Source: CAVVYV01 sp963752585 (lineage in GTDB: Bacteria > Actinomycetota > Thermoleophilia > Solirubrobacterales > 70-9). Taken from it: a DNA stretch of 64,000 bases. The position numbers were made by a program, and so were the translations under genes. The notes under the pieces were generated by a model that worked only from the letters and a program-made list of their open reading frames with translations, had not been told where the DNA came from and did no database searches. Where the stretch lies: positions 620,001 to 684,000 of the forward strand of contig CAVVYV010000004.1 of assembly GCA_963752585.1 (NCBI GenBank). Direction: 5' to 3'. Numbering within the stretch: position 1 is the first letter of the stretch; every line of letters begins with the position of its first letter. Shown piece after piece: positions 55,033-63,918 of the stretch.

Positions 55033-57170
55033 CGACCCTGGGCGCGGCGACGATCGCCGCCTCGCTGCTGGTCGCGCTCTACGCCGCGGGGGCGGCGCTC
55101 TACGGGGCGAGGACCGGCGACCGCCGCTGGGTCACCTCCTCGCGGCGGGCGGTCTATGCGCTGGCGGCGCTGCTCACCGCCTCCGTGCTCGTCCTCGAGT
55201 CGGCCTTCCTCAGCGACGACTTCGGCTTCGCTGTCGTCGCCGACCACTCCTCGACCACCACACCCACCTTCTACAAGCTGACCGCGATGTGGTCGAGTCA
55301 GGAGGGCTCACTGCTGCTCTGGGCGTGGGTCCTCTCCCTGGCCTCGAGCGGGGTGCTCTACCTGACCCGGCGCCGCCACCGCGAGCTCGCCCCCTATGCG
55401 ACCGCGGTCCTGATGGCGGTGGGGGCCTTCTTCATCGGGCTGATGGTCTTCGCCGCGCAGCCGTTTGCCGCGCTCAGCCCCGCCCCGGTCGAGGGTGCCG
55501 GGCTCACCCCGCTGCTCCGCAACCCCTACATGGCGATCCACCCGCCGATGCTCTACACGGGCTACGTCCTCTGGTCGATCCCGTTCGCCTTCTGCATCGC
55601 CGCCCTCTACACACGGCGCCTCGACGCGAGCTGGATCCGCTCGACCCGGCGATTCGCGCTGACCGCCTGGACCTTCCTCGGCCTCGGGCTCCTGCTCGGC
55701 TCGCGCTGGTCGTTCGAGGAGCTCGGCTGGGGTGGCTACTGGGGCTGGGACCCGGTCGAGAACGCGGCCCTGTTGCCGTTCCTGGTCGGCACCGCCTTCC
55801 TCCACTCGATCATGGTCCAGGAGAAGCGGGGGATGCTGAAGGTCTGGAACGTCAGCCTGATCGCGGCGACCTTCTGCCTCTCCCTTCTCGGGACCTTTCT
55901 CGTCCGCTCGGGAATCCTCCAGTCGATCCACGCCTTCGGCGCCTCCACCGTCGGCGGGCCACTCCTGGTCCTGATCGCCTGCGTCGCGGTCGGCTCGACG
56001 GTCTTGATCGTCAGCCGCCTCGCCGACCTCCGCCCCGAGCGCCGGTTCGACTCGCTCCTCTCCCGCGAGTCGATCTTCCTCGTCAACAACCTTCTCCTCG
56101 TCGGGCTGGCGGCGGTGATCTTCTGGGGCACCTTCTTCCCCCTGATCGCCGAGGCCTTCACCGGCACCCGCTCCTCGCTCGGGGCCCCCTGGTTCGACCG
56201 CTACGTGACGCCCCTCGGGGTGCTGCTGGTGCTGTTCACCGGGATCGGGCCGCTGCTCGCCTGGGGCCGGCTCAGCCGCGGCTCGGCGCGGAGACTCCTG
56301 CTCTGGCCCGGGGTCGCGGCCGCCGCGACCGCGGTGGTGCTGGCGGTGGCGAGCGACGCGGGCGGCCATCCCTGGGCGCTCCTCCTCTTCTCCTTCGCCG
56401 CCTTCACCCTGGTCGCCCTGGGCCAGGAGTTCTGGCGGGCGGGGGTCGCGCGCCGGACGCTCACCGGCGAGCCCTTCGCCCGGGCGCTGCCCCAGGCGCT
56501 CGCCCGGAACCGGCGCCGCTACGGCGGCTACCTCGTCCACATCGGGATCGCCGTCGTCCTGATCGGGATCGCCGCCTCCTCGAGCTTCCAGACCAACCGC
56601 GACCTCCGCCTCCAGGTTGGAGAGTCGGCCAAGGTCGGCGATTACACCGTCACCTACAAGAGCATCAACGCCGACCCCGAGAGCGAGCGGATCGCGTTTA
56701 GCGCGCTGCTCGACGTCGATCGCGACGGCGAGGACTTCGCCACCCTGGCGCCGGCCCGCAACTACTACCCGACCCAGGATCCCTCGGCGGGTGTGCTCGG
56801 CCGCTACTTCGAGGGCGAATCAACCAGCGAAGTCGGGCTTCGCTCCGGCGCAGGCCAGGACTTCTGGACCGCCTTCCAGCCCGACCTCTCGGTGCTCGAT
56901 CCGAAGATCGCGCTCGGCAATCGCCAGCTCGCCTCCGCGGGGCCGAACGCGCAGGGGATCGCGATCCTCGCCCTGGCCGAGTCTTACGCCCAGGATCCGC
57001 CGCCCGCGACCTTCAGGGTGATCGTCGACCCGCTCGTCAGCTGGATCTGGATCGGCGCCCTGATCGCCCTCGGAGGCGCGGTCTTCGCGGGCTGGCCCTC
57101 GGTGGAGGCGCGCCGTCGCGCCGAGGCCGCCTACGCCGCCCGGGTCGGGCGGGAGCTCAAGCGCGCTTAG
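55029..57170 (+). CDS. ccmF: CcmF heme lyase subunit
   Basis: 713 residues with about 14 membrane helices. WWD-type heme-handling segment W-G-G-Y-W-G-W-D-P-V-E-N, plus M-A-I-H-P-P-M-L-Y and conserved periplasmic His. Joins heme from CcmE to apocytochrome c. ccmA/B/C/D are not in the window. Confidence 0.95.
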   Translation: MTTLGAATIAASLLVALYAAGAALYGARTGDRRWVTSSRRAVYALAALLTASVLVLESAFLSDDFGFAVVADHSSTTTPTFYKLTAMWSSQEGSLLLWAWVLSLASSGVLYLTRRRHRELAPYATAVLMAVGAFFIGLMVFAAQPFAALSPAPVEGAGLTPLLRNPYMAIHPPMLYTGYVLWSIPFAFCIAALYTRRLDASWIRSTRRFALTAWTFLGLGLLLGSRWSFEELGWGGYWGWDPVENAALLPFLVGTAFLHSIMVQEKRGMLKVWNVSLIAATFCLSLLGTFLVRSGILQSIHAFGASTVGGPLLVLIACVAVGSTVLIVSRLADLRPERRFDSLLSRESIFLVNNLLLVGLAAVIFWGTFFPLIAEAFTGTRSSLGAPWFDRYVTPLGVLLVLFTGIGPLLAWGRLSRGSARRLLLWPGVAAAATAVVLAVASDAGGHPWALLLFSFAAFTLVALGQEFWRAGVARRTLTGEPFARALPQALARNRRRYGGYLVHIGIAVVLIGIAASSSFQTNRDLRLQVGESAKVGDYTVTYKSINADPESERIAFSALLDVDRDGEDFATLAPARNYYPTQDPSAGVLGRYFEGESTSEVGLRSGAGQDFWTAFQPDLSVLDPKIALGNRQLASAGPNAQGIAILALAESYAQDPPPATFRVIVDPLVSWIWIGALIALGGAVFAGWPSVEARRRAEAAYAARVGRELKRA

Positions 57171-57478
57171 TGGAGTTCGTTCTGGGCGCCGCGATCGTCC
57201 TCCTGCTCGTACTCGTGCCCGTCTTTGTCGGCTGGCCGGTCTTCCGGCGTGAGCAGGGGCGGGGGGAGGAGGTAGATCGGGCGGACGCCGAGCTTGCCGA
57301 GCTCGAGGCGCGAAAGGACGCGAAGTACCGCGAGATCCGCGACGCCGAGGCCGACCGGGCCGCCGGCAAGCTCTCGGAGGAGGACTTCCGGCGGATCGAC
57401 CGGGAGCTGCGCCGCGAGGCGATCGAGATCCTGAAGCGAATCGACCGGCTGCGTGAGCGCGGCGGCCCGTCCGTTTAG
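57170..57478 (+). CDS. CcmI-like small membrane protein
   Basis: 102 residues, GTG 57170 overlapping the ccmF stop by one base. One membrane helix followed by a coiled coil (L-A-E-L-E-A-R-K-D-A-K-Y-R-E-I). Matches the N-terminal half of CcmI/CycH; the TPR half is absent. Confidence 0.72.
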   Translation: MEFVLGAAIVLLLVLVPVFVGWPVFRREQGRGEEVDRADAELAELEARKDAKYREIRDAEADRAAGKLSEEDFRRIDRELRREAIEILKRIDRLRERGGPSV

Positions 57479-57489
57479 ACTTCCCGCCC

Positions 57490-57714
57490 ATGGAATCCAT
57501 CCTTGGTGTGGTTCAGGTCGCGATCTGCACCATCTTGATCTTCCTGGTCCTCCTTCATTCGGGGAAGGACACGGGGCTCTCAGGCGCCTTCGGAATCGGA
57601 GGCGGCGGCAGCGCGTTCGGGGGCGGCTCGCTGGTGGAGCGCAACCTGACCCGGTGGACCATCTTCTTCTCAGTGCTCTGGGCGCTCAACGCGATCGTCC
57701 TCCTGAAGATCTGA
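57490..57714 (+). CDS. secG: Preprotein translocase subunit SecG
   Basis: 74 residues. Two membrane helices (I-L-G-V-V-Q-V-A-I-C-T-I-L-I-F and T-R-W-T-I-F-F-S-V-L-W) joined by a Gly/Ser loop with G-L-S-G-A-F-G-I-G-G. In many actinobacteria secG follows tpiA; here it follows the ccm genes. Its stop overlaps the next gene. Confidence 0.92.
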   Translation: MESILGVVQVAICTILIFLVLLHSGKDTGLSGAFGIGGGGSAFGGGSLVERNLTRWTIFFSVLWALNAIVLLKI

Positions 57715-58661
57715 GCTCCCGCCCCAAGACGGCCGCCGCCGCGCTGCTGTCGCTGGTTCTGCTCCTCGCCGGCTGCGGCGGAGGAGATGAAGACGACGGC
57801 GGCTCTCCCGAGTTGCCCTCGGCCGGAGGCGGCGGCACCCTCGTCTACGCGGTCCCGGCGCTGCCCGCGACCGTAGATCCGCTGGCGGCGACCGACCGCA
57901 CCTCGCAGACGCTCGTCCGCCAGGTCTACGAGCCGCTCGTCGCCCGCCTCAGCGGTCCCTACGACGCCACCACCGTGAGACCCGGCCTCGCCCTCGCCGC
58001 CGAGCCGTCGCCCGACAGCTCCGTCTGGACCCTGACCCTGCGGCGTGATGTTCGCTTCCAGGACGGCAACCCGTTCAACGCCTCGGCGGTGCTGGTGAAT
58101 GCGCGGCGCTGGACGACCCTGCCCAAGGGACGGGTCCTGCTGCCCGGCGTCTTCGCCGTCGATGCTCCCCGGCCGGACCAGGTGCGATTTCTGCTCGACG
58201 CGCCCGACCCGGGTCTCGCGAGCCGGCTCGCCTCGCCGCAGCTAGGGATCGTCTCGCCGCATGCGCTCGCCCCTCAGGGGGGAGCGAGCGCGCGCCTCCG
58301 GACCGCCGAGGGCGCGGGGACCGGCCCGTTCGAGCTCGAGGCGGCGTCGGCCACCCGGATCGAGTTCACCCGCAATACCGCCTGGTGGGGAAGCCCACTA
58401 GGGCTCGGCCCGGCGCTCGACAGCGTCGCCTTCCTCGGAGAGCCACTCCCTGGCCGGCGGCTGGCGCTGCTCGAGGGCGGGGCGATTCAGGTCGCCGACG
58501 CGCTCGGCCCCGCGGCGCTTGCGACTGCCGCCGAGGACCCGCTGCTGACCACCCTCGGCGGGCCGGCGCTCGGGATCGGCGTCGAGGGCTCGGTCCGCGG
58601 GCTCGACTCAGCCCGCGCCGTTCCGGTCCTCTCGCGAGTCTGGCTCACCGACATCGGTTGA
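57711..58661 (+). CDS. SBP family 5-like lipoprotein, probable CTG start
   Basis: About 316 residues. The frame has no ATG, GTG or TTG close upstream, but CTG 57711 overlaps the secG stop (CTGA) and gives a textbook lipoprotein signal: S-S-R-P-K, hydrophobic core, L-A-G-C. The body is the N-terminal part of an extracellular peptide/oligosaccharide-binding protein (P-A-T-V-D-P-L-A-A, R-D-V-R-F-Q-D-G-N-P-F-N-A). Family members are about 500 residues, so it is short. Overlaps the convergent DUF4393 gene by 54 bases. A palindrome at ~58265-58295 lies inside it. Confidence 0.78.
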   Translation: MSSRPKTAAAALLSLVLLLAGCGGGDEDDGGSPELPSAGGGGTLVYAVPALPATVDPLAATDRTSQTLVRQVYEPLVARLSGPYDATTVRPGLALAAEPSPDSSVWTLTLRRDVRFQDGNPFNASAVLVNARRWTTLPKGRVLLPGVFAVDAPRPDQVRFLLDAPDPGLASRLASPQLGIVSPHALAPQGGASARLRTAEGAGTGPFELEAASATRIEFTRNTAWWGSPLGLGPALDSVAFLGEPLPGRRLALLEGGAIQVADALGPAALATAAEDPLLTTLGGPALGIGVEGSVRGLDSARAVPVLSRVWLTDIG

Positions 58662-59486
58662 CGCCTTGGCGGACCCGAGCGCCTCGAACTCCGAGGTGTC
58701 GACTGGGAGGCAGAGCTCGCAGAAGTCGCGCCCGAAAGGGGTGAGCTCGATGCTGCGGCGGACGGTCCGGCTGCGGCCGCCCTGGGCCATCGCCTCGCCG
58801 ACCTCCGGCTGGGCTTCGAGCACCTGGTAGCGGAGCGGGTCGGGGACAGGCTCGCTCGAGAACCAGATCAGCCCGAGGCGGAAGAGGTTGTTGAGGTAGG
58901 CCGGCACGTCGGCGAGATGGCGGCAACCCGCCTCGGAGCCGATCATGTTGAGACCGGGGGCGACCAGTTCGGTCGCGGCCTTCAGCGGGATCCACCCCGA
59001 GCGGACGTCGACAGAGGGCTGCGGCCCCTGCTCGGCGAGCACCCGGAGGATCCGGCCCTCGTCGGGCGCCAGGTCCCCCAGGATCCGGGCATAGGCGGGG
59101 TGGGCGTCCTCCTCGAAGTTGACGTCCGCCGAGCGGCGGAGAAGCTCGGCGCCCCGCTCCCGCAGCGACTTGCGGGCCTGCTCGCGCTCGGCCGCGATCG
59201 TCTCCGGGGTCAGCACCTCCTCCTCGGCCGTATCCGCCTCGTCCGGAATCCCGAGGAATTGGCGGGCACGGTCGCGCAGCTCGCTCCTGGTCGAGCGCAG
59301 GACCTCCACCGGCCCCTGCCCGTTCGACGCGGCCCGGATCACCCGCCGGCTCGTTCGCGCCGATGCGCCGAGCGTCCAGCGGGCGCTCCGCCAGTAGGCG
59401 CTGACGGCGAACCGGGCTACCGCCGGCGCCGACCGCAGGAGGCTGCCATTGCTTTGAGCGACGTTGTTGTCGGGCTCTACGGCCAT
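58608..59486 (-). CDS. DUF4393-like (Abi-alpha) protein
   Basis: 292 residues from ATG 59486. The middle shows A-H-P-A-Y-A-R-I-L-G-D-L-A-P-D-E, the pattern I recall for DUF4393/Abi-alpha, and helices with D-L-A-P-D-E-G-R-I-L-R-V-L. C-terminal L-C-L-P-V. A phage-defence role is possible but there is no neighbouring defence gene. Start overlaps the DUF445 stop by one base. Confidence 0.65.
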   Translation of the reverse strand: MAVEPDNNVAQSNGSLLRSAPAVARFAVSAYWRSARWTLGASARTSRRVIRAASNGQGPVEVLRSTRSELRDRARQFLGIPDEADTAEEEVLTPETIAAEREQARKSLRERGAELLRRSADVNFEEDAHPAYARILGDLAPDEGRILRVLAEQGPQPSVDVRSGWIPLKAATELVAPGLNMIGSEAGCRHLADVPAYLNNLFRLGLIWFSSEPVPDPLRYQVLEAQPEVGEAMAQGGRSRTVRRSIELTPFGRDFCELCLPVDTSEFEALGSAKASTDVGEPDSREDRNGAG

Positions 59487-60757
59487 CAGACCCCGAATAT
59501 CAGCAGGTGTATGCAGCCGGCGACGAACCCGAGGACCGCCCCGTGAAGGAGCAGGAGCCACTCGTCCTCGCGCATCGCCGAGCGGAGCAGCTCCGAGAAG
59601 TCGCGGTAGGGAAGCTCGCGCATCCGCTCGCTGATCATCGTCCGCATCGCGGCGCTCTGGCGGCGGTTGAACTCGGGATCGGTGAGCGGGCCCATCGTGT
59701 AGTCGACCGCCTCGGTGGCGACCGACTCCCTGATCGTGTCGTAGCGGCTGCCCCCGATCGCGACCCGGACCGCGAGGCGCGCCGGGCCGGCCGCCCGGTC
59801 GACCGCCGGGCGGAGCGCGTCCTCGATCATCTGCCGGGTGCGGTCGGCGCGCGGGCCATGGAGGAGCTCGTCGCCGATGTTCCGGAGGGTGACGATGTCG
59901 TCCGCGATGATCTCGCCGTAGATCTCGGCGACCTCGGGCTGGCGGCGGATGAAGAGGCCGTGCAGCTTGAGCGGGCCGATCTTCCTCGGCTCGACCGGCT
60001 CGAAGATCATCCACAGCGCCACCCAGTTGGTGACGTAGCCGATCACCACGCCGGCGATCGGCAGCACCCACCAGAGCGGGACCGCCTCGGTGAGGAAGAT
60101 CACCGGCACCCCGAGCAGGGCGCCGAAGAAGAAGCCGAAGTTGATGATGAAGCGGAGCTCCTTGCGGCCGACCTCGAGATAGATCCGGTTCGCCATCTCA
60201 GGGTTCTCCTCGATCCGGCGGATAACCATCAGCTTGATGTCGAGGAGCTGATCGATGTGGGCGCCGATCTCGTCGGTGACCGACCGGACGATCTCGGGAA
60301 GCTGCTGCTGGACCCGGGCGTGGACGGCGTCCTTGACCCGGTCGGGGACGTTCGGCCATTGGTCCGGGTACTCGCGCTCCATGATTCGGTCGACGACGTC
60401 GTCGATGTCGGCGCGGGCGGTGTTGAGGATGTGCTCCGCGATCGTCTCGGGCTCGAGCTGGCGGTAGAAGTCCGACGGGCTGCCGAGCTTCGCGATCCCC
60501 TTGTCGACCGCGATCGAGCCCATCTTCGCCGCCCGCGACGGGATGATCCCCTGCCAGCCGACCCCGCCCTGCATGACCCCGGGGACCTGCTGAATCCGGC
60601 GGGGGAGGAGGGAGGCGAGGGTGCCAAGTCCGGGGACACGCCAGCCCGCGAAGCGGACCGGATAGAACAGCATCAAGACCCCGCTCCAGTTGGTCAGGTA
60701 GCCGATCGCCCCGGTGAACAGGGGGATCGAGAGCTCCTTCAGCAGTTCCGAGTCCAT
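59486..60757 (-). CDS. DUF445 membrane protein
   Basis: 423 residues. N-terminal and C-terminal membrane helices (A-I-G-Y-L-T-N-W, V-I-G-Y-V-T-N-W-V-A-L-W-M) with the repeated G-Y-x-T-N-W segment typical of DUF445/YheB proteins and long helices between (I-I-P-S-R-A-A-K-M-G). Function not established. Confidence 0.85.
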   Translation of the reverse strand: MDSELLKELSIPLFTGAIGYLTNWSGVLMLFYPVRFAGWRVPGLGTLASLLPRRIQQVPGVMQGGVGWQGIIPSRAAKMGSIAVDKGIAKLGSPSDFYRQLEPETIAEHILNTARADIDDVVDRIMEREYPDQWPNVPDRVKDAVHARVQQQLPEIVRSVTDEIGAHIDQLLDIKLMVIRRIEENPEMANRIYLEVGRKELRFIINFGFFFGALLGVPVIFLTEAVPLWWVLPIAGVVIGYVTNWVALWMIFEPVEPRKIGPLKLHGLFIRRQPEVAEIYGEIIADDIVTLRNIGDELLHGPRADRTRQMIEDALRPAVDRAAGPARLAVRVAIGGSRYDTIRESVATEAVDYTMGPLTDPEFNRRQSAAMRTMISERMRELPYRDFSELLRSAMREDEWLLLLHGAVLGFVAGCIHLLIFGV

Positions 60758-60822
60758 ACCCCGGCTAGAAGCTAGACGAGCAGGGGCCGAGCGGGGCCGC
60801 TAGGCGGTCGCCACACCCCACA

Positions 60823-62472
60823 TCAAACGGGTTGCTCCTCGGCTTCGCCTACGGAGCACCCTCGCATCCCGCCGGCATCCTCGAGCACCGCCATCGCCGC
60901 GTTGCGGCCGTTCAGCGCGATCACCGATCCGGCCGGGTGGGTGGCCGCTCCGCACAGGTAGAGGCCCTCCACCGGCGTGCGCGGCTCCAGGCGCCGGTCC
61001 CACATCTGGTTGGGGAGGATCTCGCCCTGGAAGATGTTTCCGCCGGTGAGCCCGATTCGCTGCTCGATGTCGGGAGGGCCCAGCACGTCGACCTCGACCA
61101 CGCAATCGCGGACGTCCGGGGCGTAGGTCTCGATCAGATCAAAGACGAGCTCACCGATCTCGCCTCGCCGGCTGTCCCAGTCGCCCTCGGCGAGCTCGTA
61201 CGGGACGTACTGGGCGAAGGCGCTCATCACGTGGGCCCCCGGTGGCGCCACGGTCGGGTCGTAGGCGGTCTGGAAGTAGAGCTCCGCCCAGGCGATCGCC
61301 GGTTCGCCGCGCGTGCAACGCTCGAAGGCCTCCTCTGCGGCCTCGAGTCCATGGGTCACGTTGACCATCGCCCGATGCGGCTCTACCGAGCCGGCGGCGG
61401 TGAAGGTCGGCAGCTTGCTGAGCGCGGCGTTCACCTTCACCACCACGGAGCGCATCTCCCAGCGCTCCAGCCGGTCGCGGTAGTCGGCCGGGATCGTGTC
61501 GGACGGCAGCATCCCGAGCATCCGCTTCGGGTCGGCGTTGCAGAGCACGGTCCGTGCGCGGATCAGCTCACCGCTCTCCAGATCGACCCCCTCGCCGGGA
61601 ATGATCCGGGCCACTGGGACGCCGGCGGCGAGCGTGGCGCCCGCCTCCTGAGCCGCGTCGGCGATCGCAAACGAAACCCTCCCCATGCCGCCCTCTACGT
61701 ACCCCCAGCTGCCGCCGTGGCCGTCCACCTGCCCCATCGCGTGCATCAGGTGAATCGAGGCGGTGCCGGGATCGCGCGGCCCGACCCACCCCCCGATCAC
61801 GCCCTGACCGAAGAGGGCGTGGAAAAGGCGCTCGTCTGAGACGTAGCGGGCGAGGGTGTCGGCGATCGACTCCTCGAAGACGATCGAGATCAGCTCCTCG
61901 TCGCCGAGGATCTCCTCGATCCGGTCCCGGCTCGGCGAGGGACCGCGCCAGAGATCGCCGGCCGGGCCGGCTCGGAGGTGCCGCCGGATTCGGTCGAAGG
62001 TCTCCTCGTAAGCGAGCGCTCCTCGGATGTCGTCCTCCGAGAATCCGTTCTCGCGCATGTGATCCGCGGTCCGATCGTCATCGAGGAACTGCGCGAAAGA
62101 GGTCCCGTCGGGGAACGGGCACCAGAGGTTGGGGTCGGCCGGGGTGACCCGATAGCCGCGGGCGGGCAGGTCGAGCTCCTCGATCACCAGCCCGTCCAGC
62201 AGGCCTACGACGTACGCGCATGGGCTGACCACGTAGCGACGCTCGTCCTCGAACGGCTGCTCCAGGGTGCAGGCGCCGCCGAGCCGCTCCCGGCGCTCGA
62301 GCACCAGCACCGACTGGCCCGCGCGGGCCAGATAGGCGGCGGCGGTGAGCCCGTTGTGTCCGCCGCCGACCACGACCGCGTCCCAGTCGCGCGCCGCGAG
62401 CTCGGGGATCGGGGCCGGCAGCCCGACTCGCCCAAGCGCCGCGCTGACATCGCCGGTCTCCGTACCGGACAT
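60823..62472 (-). CDS. FAD-dependent oxidoreductase (phytoene-desaturase/PYROXD2-like); C-terminus from mini-element
   Basis: About 549 residues from ATG 62472 (an upstream GTG at 62505 is an alternative). FAD motif V-V-V-G-G-G-H-N-G-L, C-terminal G-L-Y-L-C-G-A-A-T-H-P-A-G. Likely a desaturase or amine/carotenoid oxidase. The last 14 codons (M-R-G-C-S-V-G-E-A-E-E-Q-P-V) and the TGA stop are read from mini-element copy A on the opposite strand. Confidence 0.88.
   Translation of the reverse strand: MSGTETGDVSAALGRVGLPAPIPELAARDWDAVVVGGGHNGLTAAAYLARAGQSVLVLERRERLGGACTLEQPFEDERRYVVSPCAYVVGLLDGLVIEELDLPARGYRVTPADPNLWCPFPDGTSFAQFLDDDRTADHMRENGFSEDDIRGALAYEETFDRIRRHLRAGPAGDLWRGPSPSRDRIEEILGDEELISIVFEESIADTLARYVSDERLFHALFGQGVIGGWVGPRDPGTASIHLMHAMGQVDGHGGSWGYVEGGMGRVSFAIADAAQEAGATLAAGVPVARIIPGEGVDLESGELIRARTVLCNADPKRMLGMLPSDTIPADYRDRLERWEMRSVVVKVNAALSKLPTFTAAGSVEPHRAMVNVTHGLEAAEEAFERCTRGEPAIAWAELYFQTAYDPTVAPPGAHVMSAFAQYVPYELAEGDWDSRRGEIGELVFDLIETYAPDVRDCVVEVDVLGPPDIEQRIGLTGGNIFQGEILPNQMWDRRLEPRTPVEGLYLCGAATHPAGSVIALNGRNAAMAVLEDAGGMRGCSVGEAEEQPV
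60825..60867 (+). repeat. Palindromic mini-element, copy A (forms a gene end)
   Basis: AAACGGGT flank, stem TGCTCC with GGAGCA, 14-nt loop with inner pairing GGC-TTC-GCC, then CCCTCGCAT. It supplies the end and stop codon of the FAD oxidoreductase on the minus strand. Confidence 0.82.
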
Positions 62473-62551
62473 GCCCGCAGCGTACTCAGGCGGCGAGCCC
62501 GTCACCGAGCGCTCGCGCTAGCCGCGGGTCGCACTTTGTAGCCTTCGGCCG

Positions 62552-62809
62552 ATGAACGACAACCAGACACTCACCTGTCCCAAGTGCGGAAGCGAGATGC
62601 GCAGTTACGAGCGCAACGGCGTCGTCGTCGACCAGTGCACCGGCTGCCGGGGCATCTTCCTCGATCGCGGCGAGCTCGAGCGCCTCGTCGACGCCGAGGG
62701 CGCCCACTACGAGCGGGAATACGCCAAGGACTCCGACGAGCGCGACCGCCCGAAGAAAAAGAGCAGGAAGCGAAGCTTCCTCGAGAACCTGATGGAGGGC
62801 GGCGAGTGA
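62552..62809 (+). CDS. zf-TFIIB-type zinc-ribbon protein
   Basis: 85 residues. C-P-K-C-G near residue 9 and C-T-G-C-R-G-I-F-L-D-R-G-E-L-E. Very charged Lys/Arg-rich tail. Such proteins are small nucleic-acid-binding or transcription-linked factors; exact role unknown. Confidence 0.8.
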   Translation: MNDNQTLTCPKCGSEMRSYERNGVVVDQCTGCRGIFLDRGELERLVDAEGAHYEREYAKDSDERDRPKKKSRKRSFLENLMEGGE

Positions 62810-62851
62810 CGAGGATCGGCACAGCGGGCCCGCGATCAGGGGGAGGGTGCC

Positions 62852-63730
62852 TCAGGCGCTGGCCACCCTCGCCCGAGCTTCGTCGACGGCGTCGAGACCA
62901 CCCTCGAGGAAGCCCAGGAAGAGCGGATTGAGCACCTCGGGATGCGTCCACCCGATGTTGTGCGGACCGCCCTCAACCGGGACCACCTTCACGTCGTCGA
63001 TCAGGTCCGGGAGCCGGCCGGCGGTCGAGTCGAAGGGCAGGATCCGGTCCTCGGTGCCGTGGACGACGAGCATCGGGACGTCGATCTTCGGCAGGTCATC
63101 GCGGAAATCCGTGAGCCAGTTGTCGACGCAGGCGTAGCTCGAGTAGGCCGAGCCCATGCAGGCGACGTTGAAGCTCGCCTGCCAGGCCTGGTCGCTGATC
63201 CGGTCGGGAGCGAGCTTGTCGACGTTGTAGAAGTCGTCGAGGAACTGCTTGAACCAGGCATAGCGATCCTTGATCGCCGCCTCCTTGATGCCCTCGAAGA
63301 CCGAGCCATCGACCCCTTCCGGGTTGTCGTCCGTCTTCAACAGGAAGGGCGGAATCGCCCCGAACATCACCGCCTTCTCGACCCGGTCCGAGCCGAAGGT
63401 GCCCAGGTAGCGGGCCACCTCGCCGGTGCCCATCGAGAACCCGGCCAGGACGATGTCGCTGAGCTCGAGCTGCTCCAGCAGCTCGTTCAGGTCCGCTGCA
63501 TAGGTGTCGTAGTCGATGCCGGTGGTGGGCTGGCTCGACTGGCCCCAGCCGCGGCGGTCGTAGGCGATCACGCGGTAGCCGGCGTCGAGCAGCGCCTTCG
63601 TCTGCTTCTCCCAGGAATGGCCGTTGAGCGGATAGCCGTGGATGAGCACCACCGGCTGACCTGAGCCGAGGTCCTCGTAATAGATCCCGATGGAGGTCGA
63701 GTTCTCCTGACCTACCTTGATCGTTCCCAT
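62852..63730 (-). CDS. Alpha/beta hydrolase (haloperoxidase-like)
   Basis: 292 residues, ATG 63730 behind AAGGAGGAG. Nucleophile elbow G-F-S-M-G, Y-D-R-R-G-W-G-Q-S, and late D-R-I-L-P and G-G-P-H (Asp, His). Non-heme chloroperoxidase/perhydrolase-like; the true substrate is open. Confidence 0.9.
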   Translation of the reverse strand: MGTIKVGQENSTSIGIYYEDLGSGQPVVLIHGYPLNGHSWEKQTKALLDAGYRVIAYDRRGWGQSSQPTTGIDYDTYAADLNELLEQLELSDIVLAGFSMGTGEVARYLGTFGSDRVEKAVMFGAIPPFLLKTDDNPEGVDGSVFEGIKEAAIKDRYAWFKQFLDDFYNVDKLAPDRISDQAWQASFNVACMGSAYSSYACVDNWLTDFRDDLPKIDVPMLVVHGTEDRILPFDSTAGRLPDLIDDVKVVPVEGGPHNIGWTHPEVLNPLFLGFLEGGLDAVDEARARVASA

Positions 63731-63831
63731 GGCACTCCTCCTTGTTCGTGCAGAAGCGACGGTCGAGAGGGGTGCCTGCCCGTGATCAACCGGACCCGAC
63801 CTATCTGTCTTGAATTCGCGCTGGTTGGGTG

Positions 63832-63859
63832 AACATACATCCGCAGGTTGGAAAGTCAA
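63832..63859 (-). promoter_or_regulatory. Possible promoter for the alpha/beta hydrolase
   Basis: Minus-strand -35 TTGACT (63859-63854), 16-base spacer, -10 TATGTT (63837-63832). The rest of the 63731-63918 gap holds no other clear feature. Confidence 0.4.
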
Positions 63860-63918
63860 CCCGACATGGTCGATGCCACGCGGCTCTCCAGCGTTATCTT
63901 CCGGCGAGCCCAGCTCAG

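Noticed and set aside
58262..58296. Palindrome GCGCTCGCCCCT...AGGGGGGAGCGAGCGC
   Set aside because: No conserved element ends; in-frame in the lipoprotein gene. Treated as chance palindrome in GC-rich DNA.
58608..59486. Anti-phage defence island around the DUF4393 (Abi-alpha) protein
   Set aside because: Neighbours are a DUF445 protein, secG and a lipoprotein; no toxin, nuclease or CRISPR genes nearby.
59487..60071. Long upstream extension of the DUF4393 reading frame
   Set aside because: It lies entirely opposite or within the DUF445 gene in another frame and has shadow composition; the ATG at 59486 gives a normal protein.
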